A stretch of DNA of 64,000 bases from Derxia gummosa DSM 723 (lineage in GTDB: Bacteria; Pseudomonadota; Gammaproteobacteria; Burkholderiales; Burkholderiaceae_E): positions 372,001 through 436,000 of the forward strand of contig NZ_AXWS01000007.1 in assembly GCF_000482785.1 (NCBI RefSeq), read 5' to 3'. How positions within the stretch are numbered: the first letter of the stretch is position 1; each line of letters begins with the position of its first letter. Made by a program: the position numbers and the translations under genes. Below the pieces are notes generated by a model. The model saw nothing but the letters and a program-made list of their open reading frames with translations, was not told the DNA's origin and did not search any database. Positions 21,864-33,178 of the stretch are shown here, piece by piece.

Positions 21864-23063
21864 ATGAACGCACCCGAGCCCATCAAGACCTCGCATGTCA
21901 TGAACACCTATGGCCGCCTGCCGATCACGCTCGCGCGTGGTGAAGGTGTCTGGCTCTGGGACGAGCAGGGCCGCAAGTACCTCGACGGACTTGCCGGCAT
22001 CGCCGTCAACGGGCTCGGTCATGCGCATCCCAAGCTGGTTGCTGCACTGACCGACCAGATCGGCAAGCTCATCCACACGTCCAACATCTACGGCGTGCGC
22101 GGCCAGGAAGATCTGGCCGACGCGATCTGCGCCCGTTCGGGCATGGAGGAAGTGTTCTTTTGCAGCTCAGGCGCCGAGGCGAACGAGAACGCGATCAAGC
22201 TCGCGCGCTTTTACGGCTACAAGCAGGGCAAGGACTTCATCAAGACGGTGGTGATGGAGAACGCCTGGCATGGCCGCACGATCGCGACGCTGGCCGCGAC
22301 CGACAGCCCGAAGGCGCGCAAGGGCTTCGAGCCGATGCAGGACGAATGCTTCGTGCGCGTGCCGCACAACAACCTCGCCGCCATCATCGAGGTGGCCGAG
22401 ACGAATCCCGAGATCAACTCGGTGATGCTGGAAGTGCTCCAGGGCGAAGGCGGCATCAACCTCGCTAGCGTCGAGTACCTCCAGGGTCTGCGCAAGCTGT
22501 GCGACGAGCGCGGCTGGCTGCTCATCCTCGACGAAGTGCAATGCGGCGTCGGCCGCACGGGCACTTGGTTCGGCTACCAGCATGCCGGCATCGAGCCGGA
22601 TGCGATCACGCTGGCCAAGGGTCTTGGCTCGGGCGTGCCGATCGGCGCGCTCGCGGTGCGCGGCTCGGCGGCAAAGCTCATCGGCCCGGGCAACTTCGGC
22701 ACGACCTTCGGCGGCAATCCGCTCGCCATGCGTGCCGGTACCTGCACGCTCCAGACGCTTGAGGAAGACGGCCTGCTTCAGCATGCCGTCGTCATCGGCG
22801 ACCACATCCGCGCAGGCTTCCGCGCCGCGCTCGAAGGTGTCGCGGGCGTGACGGACATTCGAGGCCAGGGCCTGATGATCGGCATCGAACTCGACCGGCC
22901 CTGCGGCGTGATCGTGACCCGCGCGCTGGAGGCGGGTTTCCTCATCAACGTGACGCGCGACAAGGTCGTGCGCCTGCTGCCGCCGCTCATCATGACGACG
23001 GCCGAAGCCGACCTGCTCGTCGCGGGCGTGGCTCCGATCATCAAGAACTTCCTGCTCGAATGA
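21864..23063 (+). CDS. argD: Acetylornithine aminotransferase
   Basis: A PLP enzyme that converts N-acetylglutamate semialdehyde to N-acetylornithine in arginine synthesis (and often succinyl-diaminopimelate in lysine synthesis). The 399-residue protein has the class-III aminotransferase pattern: GVWLWDEQGRKYLDGLAGIAVN, FCSSGAEANENAIKLAR for PLP phosphate binding, ILDEVQCGVGRTGTWFGYQ, and the PLP lysine in AITLAKGLGSGVPIGA. The start at 21864 is preferred because the upstream in-frame extension is not conserved. The stop overlaps argF as ATGA. Confidence 0.93.
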   Translation: MNAPEPIKTSHVMNTYGRLPITLARGEGVWLWDEQGRKYLDGLAGIAVNGLGHAHPKLVAALTDQIGKLIHTSNIYGVRGQEDLADAICARSGMEEVFFCSSGAEANENAIKLARFYGYKQGKDFIKTVVMENAWHGRTIATLAATDSPKARKGFEPMQDECFVRVPHNNLAAIIEVAETNPEINSVMLEVLQGEGGINLASVEYLQGLRKLCDERGWLLILDEVQCGVGRTGTWFGYQHAGIEPDAITLAKGLGSGVPIGALAVRGSAAKLIGPGNFGTTFGGNPLAMRAGTCTLQTLEEDGLLQHAVVIGDHIRAGFRAALEGVAGVTDIRGQGLMIGIELDRPCGVIVTRALEAGFLINVTRDKVVRLLPPLIMTTAEADLLVAGVAPIIKNFLLE

Positions 23064-23983
23064 CCATGGCGATCAAGCACTACCTCCAGTTCAAGGACCT
23101 GACCCGGGCCGAAACCGAGCATGTCTTCGAACGCGCCAAGATCATTAAGCGCAAGTACAAGCAGTTCGAGACCTACTACCCGCTGGCCGATCGCACGCTC
23201 GTCATGATTTTCGAGAAGGCCAGCACGCGCACGCGGCTGAGCTTCGAGGCGGGCATGCATCAGCTCGGCGGCGCGGCCATCTACCTCAACACGCGCGACT
23301 CGCAGCTCGGTCGCGGCGAGCCGGTGGAGGATGCAGCCCAGGTCATCAGCCGCATGTGCGACCTGGTGATGATCCGCACCTACGAGCAGTCGATCGTCGA
23401 GCGCTTCGCGCAGTGCTCACGGGTACCGGTCATCAACGGACTCACCAACGAGTTCCATCCCTGCCAGATCCTCGCGGACATCCTCACCTTCGTGGAGCAC
23501 CGCGGCAGCATCCAGGGCAAGACGGTGGCGTGGATCGGCGATGCCAACAACATGTGCAATACCTGGCTCCAGGCCGCCGAGGTGCTCGACTTCAAGGTCA
23601 ACGTCAGCACGCCGCCGGGCTACCGCGTCGATGCCTCGCTGGCGGGCGTGACCGACGGCAAGCACTTCGAGGTGTTTGCCGATCCGGCCGACGCCTGCTG
23701 TGGCGCCGACCTCGTCACCACCGACGTCTGGACCTCGATGGGCTGGGAAGCCGAGAACGAGGCGCGCATGAAAGCGTTTGCAGACTGGCAGGTGAACGGC
23801 AAGCTCATGGGCGTCGCCCATGCCGACGCGCTGTTCATGCACTGCCTGCCCGCGCATCGCGGCGAAGAAGTGACGGCCGAAGTCATCGACGGCCCGCAAA
23901 GCGTGGTCTGGGATGAAGCCGAGAACCGCCTGCATGCGCAGAAGGCGCTCATGGAATACCTGCTGCTCGGTCGCATCGACTGA
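23060..23983 (+). CDS. argF: Ornithine carbamoyltransferase
   Basis: Makes citrulline from ornithine and carbamoyl phosphate. The 307-residue product has the carbamoyl-phosphate loop FEKASTRTRLSFEAG, the second ligand motif NEFHPCQILAD, and the ornithine/catalytic HCLPAHRGEEV near the C-terminus. The length is normal. It is translationally coupled to argD. At 23769 the gene contains the reverse complement of the 14-mer found in kdsB. Confidence 0.96.
   Translation: MTMAIKHYLQFKDLTRAETEHVFERAKIIKRKYKQFETYYPLADRTLVMIFEKASTRTRLSFEAGMHQLGGAAIYLNTRDSQLGRGEPVEDAAQVISRMCDLVMIRTYEQSIVERFAQCSRVPVINGLTNEFHPCQILADILTFVEHRGSIQGKTVAWIGDANNMCNTWLQAAEVLDFKVNVSTPPGYRVDASLAGVTDGKHFEVFADPADACCGADLVTTDVWTSMGWEAENEARMKAFADWQVNGKLMGVAHADALFMHCLPAHRGEEVTAEVIDGPQSVVWDEAENRLHAQKALMEYLLLGRID
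23769..23782. repeat. 14-bp near-palindrome (iterated family, site 2)
   Basis: TGAAAGCGTTTGCA inside argF, the reverse complement of site 1. Confidence 0.5.
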
Positions 23984-24041
23984 GGCAGGCCATCGCGCGG
24001 GGCGGCCGGTCGTTCAAGCTGCCTCGCCAGCCCTCAAGCCC

Positions 24042-24767
24042 ATGCGAACGACCTCTCCTCTCGCCTGCCTGACCGCCATCGCCCTCGCCGCGTGCACCGC
24101 GACGAACATCCCGGGCCACAGCGGGAGCGCGCCTGCTCCCACGCCGAGTACGCCTGCACCGGGCGCGGCGGCATCCGCGCCAGCAGCCACCACACCGGCT
24201 CCGCCTGCGGCGGCGGCCGGCACGACACCGGCCAGGCCTCTGCCGCCCGCGCCGATCACCGCCGACCAGCTCGCGAAGCTCGACAACCTGCTGCTGCTCA
24301 CGCGAGATCTGCTCAACCTCGCGCCCGACGTCGCGCGCATCCGCTGGAACGCCGCCCAGGGCAAGCCCGTCGCGCCGGGCGCCGACATCGATGCCGCGCG
24401 CGGCGACGCGGCCGCCCGCCTCGCACGCGACTTCAACGCCGACCCCGATCTCGTGCGCGACTACTTCCGCGCCCAGAGCGAGGCGAGCCGCTACGTGCAG
24501 TCGGCGCTGTGGGCGCAATGGACCCGCGCCGGCACGCCGCCGACGATGACGCTGATCCGCGGCGATGCCCAGGTGCAGGCCGTGTCCGACCGCATCACGC
24601 CCAAGCTGATGCGGGCGCTGGCCGACGCCGCGCCGGCCCTGCGCGCGATCGGCGCGAAGAACGCGATCGCCGCACATGCGAAGGACAAGCTGCCGACGCG
24701 CTCGGCGCTGTCCGATCCGACGCGCGCCATCGCGATCAGGCCGCTGCTCGACCGCGCGAGCGACTGA
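24042..24767 (+). CDS. Probable periplasmic chorismate mutase (AroQ gamma class), lipoprotein
   Basis: A 241-residue protein with a lipoprotein signal (LAAC, Cys18), a Pro/Ala linker of about 50 residues, and an all-helical domain from about residue 73. The helices resemble exported AroQ chorismate mutases: Arg88 in [16 protein letters not shown], Arg101 where a catalytic Lys is usual, Arg120 in [11 protein letters not shown], and the pattern [13 protein letters not shown] with Glu147 and Gln153. Such enzymes turn chorismate to prephenate outside the cytoplasm; their purpose is unclear. It lies between argF and argG with separate spacing. Family assignment is by pattern only, and the Lys to Arg change could alter activity. 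Confidence 0.65.
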   Translation: MRTTSPLACLTAIALAACTATNIPGHSGSAPAPTPSTPAPGAAASAPAATTPAPPAAAAGTTPARPLPPAPITADQLAKLDNLLLLTRDLLNLAPDVARIRWNAAQGKPVAPGADIDAARGDAAARLARDFNADPDLVRDYFRAQSEASRYVQSALWAQWTRAGTPPTMTLIRGDAQVQAVSDRITPKLMRALADAAPALRAIGAKNAIAAHAKDKLPTRSALSDPTRAIAIRPLLDRASD

Positions 24768-25164
24768 CCAACCGGGTGCCGCCGCGCCATTGGCGTCCGC
24801 CCCCAGCGGGAACGATCACACCCACTCCAGGCAACCGCGCGGGACGCAACCCGGCGCGCCGCGCATCGCGGGTTGCCCTGCAAAGGCTTGCAAGCCACCG
24901 CCGTGCCAGCCTCCGCCAACGTCCGGCAGTCGGCCCACGGTCGTATGTCACCCCGATGGCATAATCGCGCGCGCCGGAAGCCGGCCGGCCAAGCCTGATC
25001 CCGTTCGCCACCCCGCAGCACGCCTGACGCAGGTCGCCCCAACCGGCCCCCTGCCCCGCCGCCCTCGACGAACGGTGACCTTTCCGGACCAGAAAAACGC
25101 CATGCGCAGGACCAGACTCGGGGCCGGGTCTGCGCCGGCACCCCACCCACTCACGGGACCATCG
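24768..25164. other. argG upstream region (397 bp)
   Basis: No gene is supported. It contains one copy of the 14-bp palindrome family and a CATAAT hexamer at 24960-24965 that may be the -10 of argG (leader about 195 nt); no clear -35 is seen. No arginine-repressor box is evident. Confidence 0.5.
24879..24892. repeat. 14-bp near-palindrome (iterated family, site 3)
   Basis: TGCAAAGGCTTGCA, identical to the copy at the start of the aminopeptidase gene (49215). Confidence 0.5.
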
Positions 25165-26688
<1,524 letters not shown>

Positions 26689-26701
26689 TCGGCAGGCCTG
26701 C

Positions 26702-26730
26702 CGGCCGGCGCCTGCAAGAGGCGCCGGCCG
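26702..26730 (+). terminator. Stem-loop after argG
   Basis: A perfect 12-bp inverted repeat, CGGCCGGCGCCT and its complement, around a GCAAG loop, 14 bases beyond the argG stop. It has no T-run, so any termination would rest on the stem alone. Confidence 0.5.
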
Positions 26731-26742
26731 CAAGCGCTTTCA
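26729..26742. repeat. 14-bp near-palindrome (iterated family, site 4)
   Basis: CGCAAGCGCTTTCA between the argG stem-loop and the end of the small membrane protein gene. Confidence 0.45.
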
Positions 26743-26946
26743 GCGCACGCCGTTCCTGGAGTTGCCCTCAGGCAGCAGGAACAGCACCAGCACTCCCAGG
26801 AACACGCCAAGGGCGATCCAGCTGCACACGAGCGCGCCATCCACGCCGATCAGCTCATGCTGATGGCTCAGGTACATCAGCACCATCATCAAACCCAGCG
26901 CGATGCACAGCTGCTTCTCGCGCCTGCTCAAGTCCGACCAAGACAT
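26740..26946 (-). CDS. Small two-helix membrane protein
   Basis: A 68-residue protein with an N-terminal polar part ([12 protein letters not shown]) and two hydrophobic segments ([14 protein letters not shown] and [17 protein letters not shown]) joined by a short loop with [10 protein letters not shown]. No family is recognised. It is 49 bases downstream of murB on the same strand and probably cotranscribed with it. The amphipathic and hydrophobic pattern and the start context support translation; the role is unknown. Confidence 0.6.
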   Translation of the reverse strand: MSWSDLSRREKQLCIALGLMMVLMYLSHQHELIGVDGALVCSWIALGVFLGVLVLFLLPEGNSRNGVR

Positions 26947-26995
26947 TCCCGATTCCCCGCGTTGCCGCCACGCTCGCATGGCGAGGCTTGCCCGT

Positions 26996-28006
26996 TCACA
27001 CCACCAGCGGTTCCGGCTCCAGATCGACACCGAAACGCTCGTGCACCGAGGCACGCACCGCGTCGCGCAGCGCCAGCACCTCAGCGCCCGTCGCGCCACC
27101 ACGATTGACAAGCACCAGCGCCTGCCGTTCGTACATCCCGACGCGCCCCAGATCGCGCCCCTTCCATCCCGCCTGCTCGATCAGCCATCCCGCTGCGAGC
27201 TTCACGCTGCCATCGGACTGCTGATGCCCGACGACGCCCGGATGGGCAATGCGCAAAGTCGCGTACGTATCGGTATTGACGACCGGGTTCTTGAAGAAGC
27301 TGCCGGCGTTGCCGAGCACCCGCCAGTCGGGCAGCTTGCGCTGCCGCAGCGCGATGACCGCATCGGCCACATCACGCGGCGACGGGCGGTCAATGCCAGT
27401 GCTTGCAAGTGCATCGGCCAGCTCGCGATAGCCAAGCCTCGGCTGCCAGTCGAGCGGCAGCTTGAGCCGCAGCGCGGTGATGACGACACGCCCGGCCAGC
27501 TCTCGCTTGAATACCGAATCGCGGTAACCAAACCGGCATTCGGCGCGCGTGAATTCGCGCACCTCGCCACTGACAAGGTCGAGTGCCTCGAGCCGGTCGA
27601 GCACGGCTTCCAGCTCGACGCCGTAGGCGCCGATGTTCTGGATCGGCGCCGCGCCGCTCAGGCCCGGAATCAGACTGAGGTTTTCGAGACCGCCCCAGCC
27701 CTGCTCCAAGGTCCAGGCGACGGCGTCGGCCCAGGACTCGCCGGCGCCGACGCGGACGTGGCGGTACTCGCCGTCGTCGCCGAGCAGTTCGCGGCCACGC
27801 AGCAGCGGGCGCAGAACCAGTCCGTCGAAGTCCTGCGCCAGCACCACGTTGCTGCCGCCGCCGAGGATGAGCACGCGGCCCTCGCCGTTCGCGGCCAGCG
27901 CGGCACGCAGGTCGTCCACCGACGCGGCTTCGCAATAACGGCTTGCAATCGCAGGGAGTTGAAGGGTGTTGAAGGGCCGAAGATCGACGTTCTCGATGAC
28001 TTTCAT
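26996..28006 (-). CDS. murB: UDP-N-acetylenolpyruvoylglucosamine reductase
   Basis: The FAD enzyme that reduces UDP-GlcNAc-enolpyruvate to UDP-MurNAc with NADPH in peptidoglycan synthesis. The 336-residue protein is a type I MurB. It has [16 protein letters not shown] for FAD binding, [20 protein letters not shown], the FGYRDSVFK motif, and [12 protein letters not shown] with the catalytic Ser. [13 protein letters not shown] and the C-terminal Glu region are also present. It is divergent from yajQ, a conserved arrangement in Burkholderiales. Confidence 0.96.
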   Translation of the reverse strand: MKVIENVDLRPFNTLQLPAIASRYCEAASVDDLRAALAANGEGRVLILGGGSNVVLAQDFDGLVLRPLLRGRELLGDDGEYRHVRVGAGESWADAVAWTLEQGWGGLENLSLIPGLSGAAPIQNIGAYGVELEAVLDRLEALDLVSGEVREFTRAECRFGYRDSVFKRELAGRVVITALRLKLPLDWQPRLGYRELADALASTGIDRPSPRDVADAVIALRQRKLPDWRVLGNAGSFFKNPVVNTDTYATLRIAHPGVVGHQQSDGSVKLAAGWLIEQAGWKGRDLGRVGMYERQALVLVNRGGATGAEVLALRDAVRASVHERFGVDLEPEPLVV

Positions 28007-28075
28007 GCGGCCGATTGTAGGCGAGGCCCTGACTTAGAATCGGCCGCCTCCCACGACTCACAAGCACACATCACC

Positions 28076-28561
28076 ATGCCTTCGTTCGACATCGTTTCCG
28101 AAGCCGACATGGTCGAACTGCGCAACGCACTCGACCAGACCAACAAGGAAATCGGCACCCGCTTCGACTTCAAGGGCTCCAGCGCCAACGTCGAGCACAA
28201 GGACAAGGAGCTGACGGCCTGGGCCGACAGCGACTTCCAGCTCGAACAGGTCCGCACGGTACTCACGGGCAAGCTGGCCAAGCGCAACGTCGATGTGCGC
28301 TTTCTGGACCTCGGCAAGCTCGAGAAGATCTCAGGCGACAAGGTCAAGCAGGTCATCAAGATCAAGCAGGGCATCGAGAGCGACTTGGCGAAGAAAATCG
28401 TCAAGCACATCAAGGACAGCAAGCTCAAGGTGCAGGCCAGCATCCAGGGCGACACGGTGCGCGTGACCGGCGCCAAGCGCGACGACCTGCAGGCGGCGAT
28501 CGCGCTGCTGCGCAAGGACATCACCGAGCAGCCGCTGGCGTTCAACAACTTCCGCGACTGA
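28076..28561 (+). CDS. yajQ: YajQ family cyclic-di-GMP-binding/nucleotide-binding protein
   Basis: A 161-residue protein of the YajQ (UPF0234) family. It begins [20 protein letters not shown] and continues with [18 protein letters not shown], two ferredoxin-like folds. Members bind c-di-GMP in Xanthomonas and Pseudomonas and act with transcription factors; nucleic-acid binding has also been proposed. A TAGAAT hexamer at 28035-28040 is a candidate -10 element. The start is fixed by homology. Confidence 0.93.
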   Translation: MPSFDIVSEADMVELRNALDQTNKEIGTRFDFKGSSANVEHKDKELTAWADSDFQLEQVRTVLTGKLAKRNVDVRFLDLGKLEKISGDKVKQVIKIKQGIESDLAKKIVKHIKDSKLKVQASIQGDTVRVTGAKRDDLQAAIALLRKDITEQPLAFNNFRD

Positions 28562-28574
28562 CGCGCGACGCGTC

Positions 28575-28928
28575 GTGGCGCCTTATCGTCAGCACGACGG
28601 CCGGAAGTCGCGGCGTGGCGGCGTCCGCACGGTGCTGCTGCGCGAACTGCTCGACAAGACGCCGCTCTCGGCGCTGGAGCTGATGCAGCCGAAGCTCGCC
28701 AAGGAGATCGCGCTGCTCTGGGGTCATCCCGAGATGGCGCGCTGGTTCGAGCGCCACATCTACGATGTGGAGCCCGGCACACCGCCGATCGCGCGGCCAG
28801 TGATGGAAGACATCGCCTTCCTCCAGACCATGCATCTCGAACTCGCGCGCCTGCGCCTGATCGACGCGAAGGCGCTGCCGGACGCGTTGCCGGCGCTCGA
28901 ATTCAGACCGCCGCGCCGCGACCGCTGA
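28575..28928 (+). CDS. Hypothetical protein, GTG start
   Basis: A 117-residue protein starting with GTG 14 bases after yajQ. It is helical and charged, with [21 protein letters not shown] and [21 protein letters not shown] segments, and has no signal or known domain. The end overlaps the folE2 stop by 26 bases in convergent orientation. I consider it likely real because of the operon-like spacing to yajQ and balanced composition, but I do not recognise the family. Confidence 0.55.
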   Translation: MAPYRQHDGRKSRRGGVRTVLLRELLDKTPLSALELMQPKLAKEIALLWGHPEMARWFERHIYDVEPGTPPIARPVMEDIAFLQTMHLELARLRLIDAKALPDALPALEFRPPRRDR

Positions 28929-29724
28929 TCTGGGCGTAGGCCGAGTGGTTGTGGATCGACTCGAAGTTCTCCACTTCCACCGTGAATTCACCGACGCGCT
29001 CGTCCTGTTGCAGACGGCTGACCACGTCCCGGATCAGGTCCTCGACGAACTTGGGATTGTCGTAGGCATTCTCGGTCACGTGCTTTTCATCCACGCGCTT
29101 GAGCAGGCCGTAAAGCTCGGCCGAGGCCGAGTCTTCGGCCACGCGAGCGATGTCATCGAGCGCGAAGGGCCTGACCAGCTCGACGTCGATCGTCACGTGC
29201 GAACGCTGGTTGTGCGCGCCGTACTCGGAGATCTCCTTCGAGCAGGGGCAGAGGCTGGTGACTGGCGCGACCATCTTCACCCAGGTGCTCGTCACGCCGG
29301 CCTTGCGCTCGCCGCGCAGGGTCACGACGTAATCGAGCAGGCTCGTTACGCCCGAGACCGGCGCGGTCTTGCGGATGAAGTAGGGGAAGGTGAGCGAGAT
29401 CTCGCCGGTCTCGGCTTCGAGCTTGGCGAGCATCGTGTCAAGGATGGCGGGCAGCGTCTCGGCCGACCAGCCGCCGCGATGCTCTTCGAGCAGCGCGACG
29501 AAGCGCGACATGTGCGTGCCCTTCTGCTCGGCCGGCAGCGCGACGTTCATCGCGAATTCGGCCACCGAAGGCTGGTCGCCCGACGGCGTGGCGACGAGGA
29601 TGGGATAACGCACACCCTTGATGCCGACCTTCTGGATCGGCACGCGGCGCGCGTCGTGACTGGCCTGGACGTCGGGGATCACGATGCTCTGGGAAATCGC
29701 GGCAAAGGAGTCGCGCGTGTTCAT
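28903..29724 (-). CDS. folE2: GTP cyclohydrolase FolE2 (type IB)
   Basis: Makes 7,8-dihydroneopterin triphosphate from GTP for folate and queuosine-type pathways; unlike FolE it can use metals other than zinc. The 273-residue product has the FolE2 signature with the metal Cys in [19 protein letters not shown], the SHVTIDVEL strand, [19 protein letters not shown] and [12 protein letters not shown] with ligand residues. GGAG lies 8 bases before the ATG. It follows the dxs operon on the same strand after a 350-base gap. Confidence 0.95.
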   Translation of the reverse strand: MNTRDSFAAISQSIVIPDVQASHDARRVPIQKVGIKGVRYPILVATPSGDQPSVAEFAMNVALPAEQKGTHMSRFVALLEEHRGGWSAETLPAILDTMLAKLEAETGEISLTFPYFIRKTAPVSGVTSLLDYVVTLRGERKAGVTSTWVKMVAPVTSLCPCSKEISEYGAHNQRSHVTIDVELVRPFALDDIARVAEDSASAELYGLLKRVDEKHVTENAYDNPKFVEDLIRDVVSRLQQDERVGEFTVEVENFESIHNHSAYAQISGRGAAV

Positions 29725-30074
29725 TGAGTTTTCTCCTGCTGCCCGGGACGTCGGGCGCGGACCAAGCGGGGATTATGCCGTCAAGTGTCCGAGGGTCTGA
29801 CCGGCGCCTTACGTCGCGGTTTGCATACGGGTATGCGCCAGAGCGGAACATTGTTGCTGCGTGTGGCGCAGATCGGGCTGTTCCGAAGTGATTCAACCCG
29901 GCATGGGCCGGGGCCATTCGGCACGTGGAACCCGGGTGACGGCTCGGCCAACGATGCGTCGGCGCCCCCCGCCCTGTGAGTTGCTGGACGGCCGGCGGCT
30001 CCGACGCATCACTGCCGCAATACGGCTTCTTGCCATCGCCGCCAGTCTGGCGCCTCCGACCCGCGCGACCTGTC
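29725..30074. other. Gap between dxs and folE2 (350 bp)
   Basis: No gene is supported. On the minus strand a CATAAT hexamer lies about 50 bases before the folE2 start and could be its -10 element. No riboswitch, zinc-repressor-like site or terminator is convincing. Confidence 0.5.
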
Positions 30075-31994
30075 TCAGGCCGACGCTGATCCTGCCACCG
30101 CCGCCAGTCGCACCCGCCCGCCGAAGCGCTCGCGCACCGAGCGCGCAATGCCGGCGGCATCCAGCCCGCATTCGGCGAGCAGCACGCCCTGCTCGCCGTG
30201 GTCGACGAAGCGGTCGGGCAGGCCGAGCTGGAGCACGGGCAGCACGATGCCGTGGGCAGCGAGCGCCTCGGTCACGGCGCTGCCGGCGCCGCCCATGATC
30301 GCGCCCTCTTCCACCGTCACGATCGCGTCGTGCGAAGCAGCCAGTTCGCGCACCAGGTCGGCGTCGAGCGGCTTGACGAAGCGCATGTTGGCGACCGTCG
30401 CGTCGAGCTGCTCGGCGGCCGCGAGCGCGGGCGCGACCATCGAGCCGAAGGCGAGGATGGCCACGCGCCCGCCCGCCGCCGCGCCCGACTGTCGGCGGAT
30501 CTCGCCCTTGCCGAGCGGCAGCGTGTCGAGCACGCGCTCGGTCGCCACACCGGGGCCGGAGCCGCGCGGATAGCGCACCGCCGCCGGGCCGGCGTATTCG
30601 TAGGCCGTGGTGAGCATGCGGCGGCATTCGGCTTCGTCGGCCGGCGCCATCACCACCATGTTCGGGATGCAGCGCAGGAAGGCGTAGTCGTAGTTGCCGG
30701 CATGGGTCGCGCCGTCGGCGCCGACAAGGCCGGCGCGGTCGATCGCAAAGGTGACGTCGAGGTTCTGCAGCGCGACGTCATGGATGAGCTGGTCGTAGGC
30801 GCGCTGGAGGAAGGTCGAGTAGATCGCCACCACCGGCTTGGCGCCCTCGCAGGCGATGCCGGCGGCGAAGGTGACGGCATGCTGCTCGGCGATGCCGACG
30901 TCGAAGTAGCGGGTCGGGAACTGCTGCTCGAACTTCACGAGGCCCGAGCCTTCGCGCATCGCCGGCGTGATCGCCATGAGGCGCGAATCCTTGGCGGCCA
31001 TGTCGCAGATCCAGTCGCTGAACACGCTGGTGTAGGTCGGCTTGGTCGGCACCGCGGTCTTGACGATGCCGCGCACCGGGTCGAACTTGCCGGGGCCGTG
31101 GTACAGGATCGGGTCGGCCTCGGCGAGCTTGTAGCCGGCGCCCTTGCGCGTCACCACATGCAAAAACTGCGGGCCGCCGCGATGGCGCAGGTTGGTGAGC
31201 GTGCTCACCAGCGTGTCGAGATCGTGGCCGTCGATCGGCCCGAGGTAGTTGAAGCCGAACTCCTCAAAGATGGTGCCCGGCCCGAGCATGCCCTTGGTGT
31301 GCTCCTCGAACTTGCGCGCGAACTCGCGCAGCGGCGGCACCGGATCGAGGATCTTCTGCCCCACGCGGCGCGCGGCCGCGTAGAAGTTGCCGCTCATCAG
31401 CTTGGTGAGGTGGCGGTGCAGCGCGCCCACCGGCGGCGAGATCGACATCTCGTTGTCGTTGAGGATGACGATGACGTTGCAGTCGCGCATGACGCCGGCG
31501 TTGTTCAGCGCCTCGAAGGCCATGCCGGCCGACATCGAGCCGTCGCCGATGACGGCGATGTGCTGGCGCTTGCCGTGGCCCTGGTTACGCGAGGCGACCG
31601 CCATGCCGACGGCGGCGCTGATCGAGGTGCTGCTGTGCGCGGTGCCGAAGGTGTCGTACTCGCTCTCGCAGCGACGCGGAAAGCCCGAGATGCCGCCGTA
31701 CTGGCGCAGGCCGCCCATCGCGTCGCGCCGGCCGGTGAGGATCTTGTGCGGATAGCTCTGATGGCCGACGTCCCAGATGATGCGGTCGTCCGGCGTGTCG
31801 AAGGCGTAATGCAGCGCGATCGTCAGCTCGACCGTGCCGAGGTTGGACGACAGATGGCCGCCGGTGCGCGACACCGAATGCAGCACATGCTCGCGCAGTT
31901 CGTCGGCCAGTTGCGGCAGGCGCTCGCGCGGCAGGCGACGCAGGTCGGCCGGCGAGTCGATGGTCGAGAGGAGCGTGTGCTTCGGGTCGGACAT
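30075..31994 (-). CDS. dxs: 1-deoxy-D-xylulose-5-phosphate synthase
   Basis: A thiamine-diphosphate enzyme at the start of the non-mevalonate isoprenoid pathway (pyruvate + glyceraldehyde-3-phosphate to DXP). The 639-residue protein has [14 protein letters not shown] with the catalytic His, the ThDP motif [27 protein letters not shown], the [16 protein letters not shown] segment with the conserved Glu, and [15 protein letters not shown]. The C-terminal transketolase domain has normal length. It is third in the xseB-ispA-dxs operon, 30 bases after ispA. Confidence 0.97.
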   Translation of the reverse strand: MSDPKHTLLSTIDSPADLRRLPRERLPQLADELREHVLHSVSRTGGHLSSNLGTVELTIALHYAFDTPDDRIIWDVGHQSYPHKILTGRRDAMGGLRQYGGISGFPRRCESEYDTFGTAHSSTSISAAVGMAVASRNQGHGKRQHIAVIGDGSMSAGMAFEALNNAGVMRDCNVIVILNDNEMSISPPVGALHRHLTKLMSGNFYAAARRVGQKILDPVPPLREFARKFEEHTKGMLGPGTIFEEFGFNYLGPIDGHDLDTLVSTLTNLRHRGGPQFLHVVTRKGAGYKLAEADPILYHGPGKFDPVRGIVKTAVPTKPTYTSVFSDWICDMAAKDSRLMAITPAMREGSGLVKFEQQFPTRYFDVGIAEQHAVTFAAGIACEGAKPVVAIYSTFLQRAYDQLIHDVALQNLDVTFAIDRAGLVGADGATHAGNYDYAFLRCIPNMVVMAPADEAECRRMLTTAYEYAGPAAVRYPRGSGPGVATERVLDTLPLGKGEIRRQSGAAAGGRVAILAFGSMVAPALAAAEQLDATVANMRFVKPLDADLVRELAASHDAIVTVEEGAIMGGAGSAVTEALAAHGIVLPVLQLGLPDRFVDHGEQGVLLAECGLDAAGIARSVRERFGGRVRLAAVAGSASA

Positions 31995-32024
31995 GACGTT
32001 GGGAGTCCCGGGTCGGCGCCGTGC

Positions 32025-32915
32025 TCAGTACGAGCGGCGGACGATGTAGTCGGCAATCTGGGCGAGGCGCTGGGTATCGCCGTCGAGTCGGGCGAGCGCG
32101 GCGTGGGCATCCTCACGCAAGCGCTCTGCCAGCAGCTTCGCCTCGCTCAGACCCAGCAGCGAGACATAAGTTGGCTTGTCGGCGGCGGCGTCCTTGCCGG
32201 CGGTCTTGCCGAGGGTGGCGGTGTCGGCTTCGGCGTCGAGTACGTCGTCCACCACCTGGAAGGCGAGGCCGACGGCGGCGGCGTAGGCATCAAGGGCTTC
32301 GAGCGCGGCCTCGTCCGGCACGGGCTCGGCCGCCTCGGCGCCGAGCATCACGCTGGCGCGCAGCAGGGCGCCGGTCTTGAGGCGGTGCATGGTCTCCAGC
32401 TCGGCGCGCGTCAGCCTGATGCCCACGCTCGCGAGGTCGATCGCCTGCCCACCCGCCATGCCACGCGAGCCCGAGGCCCGCGCCAGCAGCGCGCACAGCC
32501 GCGCGGCATTGGGCGAGGCCACGTCGGCCAGCACCTCGAAGGCGAGGCTTTGCAGCGCGTCGCCGACCAGCAGTGCATTGGCCTGGCCAAAGGCCGCGTG
32601 CACCGTCGGCTTGCCGCGCCGGAGCAGGTCGTTGTCCATCTCGGGCATGTCGTCATGCACGAGCGAGTAGTCGTGGATCAGCTCGACCGCGACGGCGGCG
32701 GCGGTGATTACATCGGCAGGCGCGCCGAAGGCCAGGCCGGCCGCATGCACGAGCAGCGGCCGCACGCGCTTGCCGCCATCGAGCACGCCGTGGCGCATCG
32801 CGCGGTGCAGCTCGGCGGGCGCCTCGTCGGCGAGCGGCAGCGCAGCGTCGAGGGCGGCCTCGGTGCGCGCGGCGATGTCGGCGATCCAGGCCTCGAAACT
32901 CGTCGTGCCGCTCAT
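32025..32915 (-). CDS. ispA: Farnesyl/geranyl diphosphate synthase
   Basis: Builds C10/C15 isoprenyl diphosphates from IPP and DMAPP. The 296-residue product has GGKRVRPLL near residue 48, the first Asp-rich motif DYSLVHDDMPEMDND and the second VDDVLDAEADTATLGKTAGKD. The residue pattern before the first motif is that of bacterial FPP synthases. The start at 32915 overlaps the xseB stop by four bases; the longer frame is rejected. Coupling with dxs makes a supply operon for isoprenoids. Confidence 0.96.
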   Translation of the reverse strand: MSGTTSFEAWIADIAARTEAALDAALPLADEAPAELHRAMRHGVLDGGKRVRPLLVHAAGLAFGAPADVITAAAVAVELIHDYSLVHDDMPEMDNDLLRRGKPTVHAAFGQANALLVGDALQSLAFEVLADVASPNAARLCALLARASGSRGMAGGQAIDLASVGIRLTRAELETMHRLKTGALLRASVMLGAEAAEPVPDEAALEALDAYAAAVGLAFQVVDDVLDAEADTATLGKTAGKDAAADKPTYVSLLGLSEAKLLAERLREDAHAALARLDGDTQRLAQIADYIVRRSY

Positions 32916-33178
32916 GCCTCGTCTCCGCCGAGGTCGAGCGGGCGCGTGGCGCCGAGCGGATCGTCGAGGTCGATCGTCTCCAGCTGTTGTCGTGCCGCCG
33001 CAAGCTGGGCCTGGCACACGCGCACCAGTTCGGCGCCTCGCCTGTAGGCCGCGACCGACGCATCGAGCGGCAGTTGCTGCGATTCCATCGTCTCGACCAG
33101 CTGCTCAAGCTCGGCGAGCGCGGTCTCGAAACTGGGGGAAGCGGTGGTTGCGGCGGACTTGGCCGAGGCTGCGGGCAT
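32912..33178 (-). CDS. xseB: Exodeoxyribonuclease VII small subunit
   Basis: The 88-residue partner of XseA. It has the family pattern SFETALAELEQLVETMES, YRRGAELVRVCQAQL and an acidic tail. It is the first gene of xseB-ispA-dxs, an order shared with E. coli and Burkholderia. The Ala/Ser-rich N-terminal 15 residues are not conserved. Confidence 0.94.
   Translation of the reverse strand: MPAASAKSAATTASPSFETALAELEQLVETMESQQLPLDASVAAYRRGAELVRVCQAQLAAARQQLETIDLDDPLGATRPLDLGGDEA

Noticed and set aside
27400-27413. TGCTTGCAAGTGCA inside murB as a tenth palindrome site
   Set aside because: The core differs (CTTGCAAG instead of CAAGCGCTTG), so it is not counted.
29725-30074. Possible small RNA or riboswitch before folE2
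   Set aside because: No recognisable conserved element or terminator; only short GC-rich inverted repeats expected by chance.
30198-33047. A 949-codon open frame on the plus strand, antisense to dxs and ispA
   Set aside because: High GC removes stop codons; the residues are Arg/His/Ala-rich nonsense, while the opposite strand encodes complete Dxs and IspA.
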